Source: Euplotes aediculatus (lineage: Eukaryota; Ciliophora; Spirotrichea; Euplotida; Euplotidae). From it: a stretch of DNA of 24,712 bases. The stretch is from NCBI GenBank assembly GCA_030463445.1, contig JAQGFW010034055.1:1-24712 (forward strand). Reading direction: 5' to 3'. This document shows, one piece after another, positions 24,367 to 24,712 of the stretch (position 1 is its first letter; each line of letters opens with the position of its first letter). Position numbers and translations under genes: made by a program. The notes beneath the pieces are model-generated. The model was not told the origin of the DNA. It worked only from the letters and a program-made list of their open reading frames with translations, and did not search any database.

Positions 24367-24712
24367 TTATTCAGCCGCTTTTTCAGGGGTTGCTTCAGCG
24401 GGTGCTTCGGTAGTGGCTTCAGCAGCAGGAGCTTCGGCTTTCGCTTCCGTCGCCTTTTTGCTACCACGACGGGTTCTCTTGGCTGGTTCAGCTTTCGCTT
24501 CAGCTGTTTTACCGTATACTTCATTGAAGTCTACCAGTTCGATCAGCGCTTGCTCAGCGTTATCACCAGGACGTGCACCCAGTTTCAGGATACGGGTATA
24601 ACCACCGGGACGGCCACCTACTTTTTCAGCGATGGTGCTGAAGAGTTCAGTAACTGCCTCTTTATTCTGCAGGTATCTGCTGGACTCTTGTCTACGATAC
24701 ACTCTATGGATA
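24367..24712 (-). CDS. rplQ: 50S ribosomal protein L17 (N-terminus beyond window)
   Basis: C-terminal part of large-subunit protein L17. The visible frame runs to the window edge and contains the family signature [19 protein letters not shown], then [22 protein letters not shown] and [10 protein letters not shown], which is the end of the conserved domain. About 55 residues rich in Ala, Glu, Lys and Pro follow (from [10 protein letters not shown]), a tail often seen on Bacteroidetes L17. A GTG at 24700-24702 is internal, because conserved L17 sequence precedes that point and the frame remains open to base 24712. The gene is followed by a strong terminator. Confidence 0.95.
   Translation of the reverse strand, partial: IHRVYRRQESSRYLQNKEAVTELFSTIAEKVGGRPGGYTRILKLGARPGDNAEQALIELVDFNEVYGKTAEAKAEPAKRTRRGSKKATEAKAEAPAAEATTEAPAEATPEKAAE

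Overview
The window looks like chromosomal DNA of a Bacteroidetes bacterium, most likely from the Chitinophagaceae or a close relative. Three things point there: a very long surface protein with a type IX secretion (T9SS) C-terminal sorting domain, promoters of the Bacteroidetes form TTTG-N19-TAnnTTTG, and family combinations typical of that phylum (DUF6702 with HupE/UreJ and an M1 peptidase, a Bacteroidetes-type GlmM, and L17 with an Ala/Glu/Lys tail next to carA). Eighteen protein genes are supported, two of them cut by the window edges. I see no rRNA, tRNA, CRISPR array, prophage or insertion sequence, and no gene-free stretch longer than about 150 bases.

Layout. 1-3558: a glycerophosphodiester phosphodiesterase (cut at the left edge) converges on a cysteine desulfurase, which lies beyond glmM and its terminator. 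3674-8401: a SAM methyltransferase converges on an LTA-synthase-like membrane phosphotransferase; then a PAP2 phosphatase and a CNNM/CorC-type transporter run as a pair. 8398-11922: DUF6702 protein on the minus strand, divergent from a HupE/UreJ membrane protein whose stop overlaps the start of an M1 metallopeptidase. 12074-16666: a 1530-residue secreted beta-helix protein, AT-richer than its neighbours, with near-identical 66-bp terminator repeats on both sides. 16803-18962: an Arc-type DNA-binding protein with a repetitive charged tail, downstream of an SPFH/band-7 membrane protein; an exported esterase is divergent from them. 18956-22194: an exported MORN-like protein and an exported Asp-box (BNR) propeller protein, divergent from each other. 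22195-24712: aroQ, a GNAT acetyltransferase and carA in one minus-strand run, behind rplQ, which is cut by the right edge.

Most genes are housekeeping or envelope functions: amino-sugar and carbamoyl-phosphate synthesis, the shikimate pathway, sulfur transfer, lipid phosphate handling and exported enzymes. The clearest architectural theme is tight packing. Five of six convergent gene pairs overlap or abut at their stop codons, and two genes start within 15-35 bases of the terminator of the gene before them.

I did not find a recognisable new multi-gene system such as a defence island or biosynthetic cluster. The items most worth a second look are the duplicated 66-bp terminator element around the beta-helix gene, the 15-bp minisatellite coding the tail of the Arc-type protein, and the HupE-M1 peptidase coupling.
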